This document shows, piece after piece, positions 57,808 to 58,940 of a DNA stretch of 58,940 nt; the first letter of the stretch is position 1; every line of letters starts with the position of its first letter. The position numbers and the translations under genes were made by a program. A model generated the notes under the pieces. It did not search any database and was not told the DNA's origin. It saw only the letters and a list, made by a program, of their open reading frames with translations. Source of the stretch: a virus; IMG/VR virus record IMGVR_UViG_3300031687_000012, positions 1-58,940 of that record; one strand, given 5' to 3'.

Positions 57808-58779
57808 ATGATAACTAGATTCATATTATCTGCCTTACTTCTCCTGACAGGATGTGCCTCAATACCTCAGTGGAGTGAAGACCCTAAAGATTGTAACTAT
57901 GAGAATGGTTTCAACAAAGATGTATTCACTGGCATAAACAAAGTAATGTCCAGAAAATACATTTGTATTGACCAACCAACTGTTGTTAGATTGCCTTCTC
58001 ATTTGGCATTATTGAATCTTCCTGCTGCTGACCAAAAACCTGTTGTCGCAGTATACAATTTTATAGATAAGACAGGTCAAAGAAAACCAGAGAGTAATCT
58101 CGCATCATTCTCTACTGCTGTAACTCAAGGTGCAACCGAAATGGTTATTGATGCACTCAAAACGGCAGGTAACGGACAATGGTTTAGAGTTGTTGAGAGA
58201 AACGGTATAGACAACTTAGTTCGAGAAAGACAGATTATTAGAAGTGCAAGAAAAGATTTCGCCAAGGCAAGTGGCGAAGAGAAGTACCAAGAATTAGCGC
58301 CATTACTATTTGCAGGAATTGTAATAGAAGGTGGCATAATAGGCTATGATTCCAATTTACTAACAGGTGGTCGAGGTGCAAGAACCCTCGGGATTGGTTT
58401 TAGTCGACAGTATCGTCAAGATGCTGTTACAGTTTCTATGAGGGCAGTTAGTGTTCTCACAGGCGAAGTTTTGTTAAATGTCCAAACGAGAAAGACTATC
58501 CTTTCTTATGGTTCAGGTGGAGATGTATTCCGATTCATTGAAGAAGGAACACAACTTATCGAAATTGAGGACGGAGTGGGTAATAATGAGTCCGTGACAT
58601 ACGCAGTACGAACAGCTATCGAGGCTGCCGTACTGGAATTAATCTACCAAGGACACGATAGGCGTCTTTGGAAAATAAAGGACGGTCATCGACATCCTCA
58701 TGAGGCTTCAGGTAAAAATGAGTTACATGAGTTAGAAGATGATTCTACTTTATCAACAGGAGAAGAAGAAAATGAATAA
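57808..58779 (+). CDS. csgG: Curli secretion channel lipoprotein CsgG-like
   Basis: 323 residues. Lipoprotein signal with lipobox LLTGC (Cys at about residue 16). AVYNFIDKTGQRKPESNLAS, GATEMVIDALKTAGNGQWFR, VVERNGIDNLVRERQIIRSA and FAGIVIEGGIIGYDSNLLTG are the CsgG core. CsgG forms a nonameric outer-membrane pore. The C-terminal 45 residues are His/Glu-rich (GHRHPHEASGKNELHELEDD), beyond the usual family end. It overlaps the next start by 8 bases. Phage use could be pore formation, surface display or lysis; untested. Confidence 0.9.
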   Translation: MITRFILSALLLLTGCASIPQWSEDPKDCNYENGFNKDVFTGINKVMSRKYICIDQPTVVRLPSHLALLNLPAADQKPVVAVYNFIDKTGQRKPESNLASFSTAVTQGATEMVIDALKTAGNGQWFRVVERNGIDNLVRERQIIRSARKDFAKASGEEKYQELAPLLFAGIVIEGGIIGYDSNLLTGGRGARTLGIGFSRQYRQDAVTVSMRAVSVLTGEVLLNVQTRKTILSYGSGGDVFRFIEEGTQLIEIEDGVGNNESVTYAVRTAIEAAVLELIYQGHDRRLWKIKDGHRHPHEASGKNELHELEDDSTLSTGEEENE

Positions 58780-58940
58780 AATTTTAAGTATTTTATTGCT
58801 AATGTCGACACCATTCGTTTTTGCTGCTGCTACTGATGATAACGAAGTTATGGTAACCCAAGTTGGAGACACATTGAAATTATATGTAGACCAAATTGGT
58901 TTTGGTAACAAAATGGGACTGAATAACTTCAGTTCTGGTT
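58772..58940 (+). CDS. Secreted curlin-like protein (3' partial)
   Basis: Begins at ATG 58772 inside the csgG 3' end and runs off the window, 56 complete codons. Signal peptide (MNKILSILLLMSTPFVFA, cleaved near AAA), then VMVTQVGDTLKLYVDQIGFG followed by NKMGLNNFSSG. The spaced Q-x-G...Q-x-G-x-x-N pattern is the curlin repeat found in CsgA/CsgB. So the operon probably encodes its own export substrate. Full length is needed to confirm repeat number. Confidence 0.65.
   Translation, partial: MNKILSILLLMSTPFVFAAATDDNEVMVTQVGDTLKLYVDQIGFGNKMGLNNFSSG

Noticed and set aside
1-58940. Lysogeny or mobile elements
   Set aside because: No integrase, repressor pair, transposase, homing endonuclease or terminal inverted repeats were recognised.

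Overview
The window is a single-strand-coding, AT-rich 58.9 kb segment of a T4-like myovirus. Every credible gene is on the + strand, most genes touch or overlap by a few bases, and intergenic gaps are short. The order neck (gp13, gp14), gp15, terminase (gp16, gp17), sheath (gp18), tube (gp19), portal (gp20), gp67-like core protein, protease (gp21), scaffold (gp22), capsid (gp23), UvsY, UvsW, gp55, gp47, gp46 is the conserved T4-superfamily core as found in marine phages. Low GC, a CobS/CobT-like pair, several 2-oxoglutarate oxygenases, a peptide deformylase and curli-type genes fit a marine T4-like phage of the pelagiphage or methylophage kind. The host assignment (SAR11 or OM43-like) is inference only. 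I saw no tRNA, CRISPR array, integrase or insertion sequence.

Layout. (1) 1-21004: tail and adhesion region. It holds a large baseplate or fibre protein cut by the window edge, several fibre proteins with common marine-phage modules (Mtd-like N-termini, TAKGNV/TETG repeats, IDGGT C-termini), and four proteins made of octapeptide repeats (xxP-N-I-R and HRSP-x-T-Y types). One of these repeat proteins ends in a Hint (intein/hedgehog-type) autoprocessing domain. (2) 21032-25469: a probable glycosyltransferase, an unknown protein, two 2OG-Fe(II) oxygenases and a third conserved unknown. This could be a modification cassette for the neighbouring surface proteins. (3) 25491-39434: head, neck, tail and packaging module. 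(4) 39466-47847: recombination, late sigma factor, peptide deformylase, two more 2OG oxygenases and a cluster of tiny membrane proteins. (5) 47859-52350: CobT-like metallopeptidase/VWA protein and CobS-like AAA+ ATPase, under three copies of one promoter/operator cassette. (6) 52367-56086: sliding clamp gp45, clamp loader gp44/gp62 and RegA, with small membrane proteins between. (7) 56126-58940: small membrane proteins, then CsgF, CsgG and the start of a curlin-like secreted protein.

Regulation. T4-type late promoter boxes (TATAAATA, CATAAATA, ACTAAATA) precede many structural genes, and the window encodes their sigma factor (gp55) and clamp coactivator (gp45). In seven genes the box ends exactly 5 nt before the ATG. 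By T4 promoter geometry that puts transcription start on the A of the start codon, so these late mRNAs should be leaderless. A second class, AGTATAAT boxes before uvsY, gp55 and the gene upstream of the clamp, has nearly the same geometry. Factor-independent terminators follow the fibre block, gp23, the small gene after gp23, and the SAP-like gene.

The most unusual parts are the octapeptide-repeat family with its Hint domain, the leaderless late-promoter pattern, the three-copy promoter/operator driving the CobST-like genes, and the phage-borne curli export genes with a curlin-like substrate.
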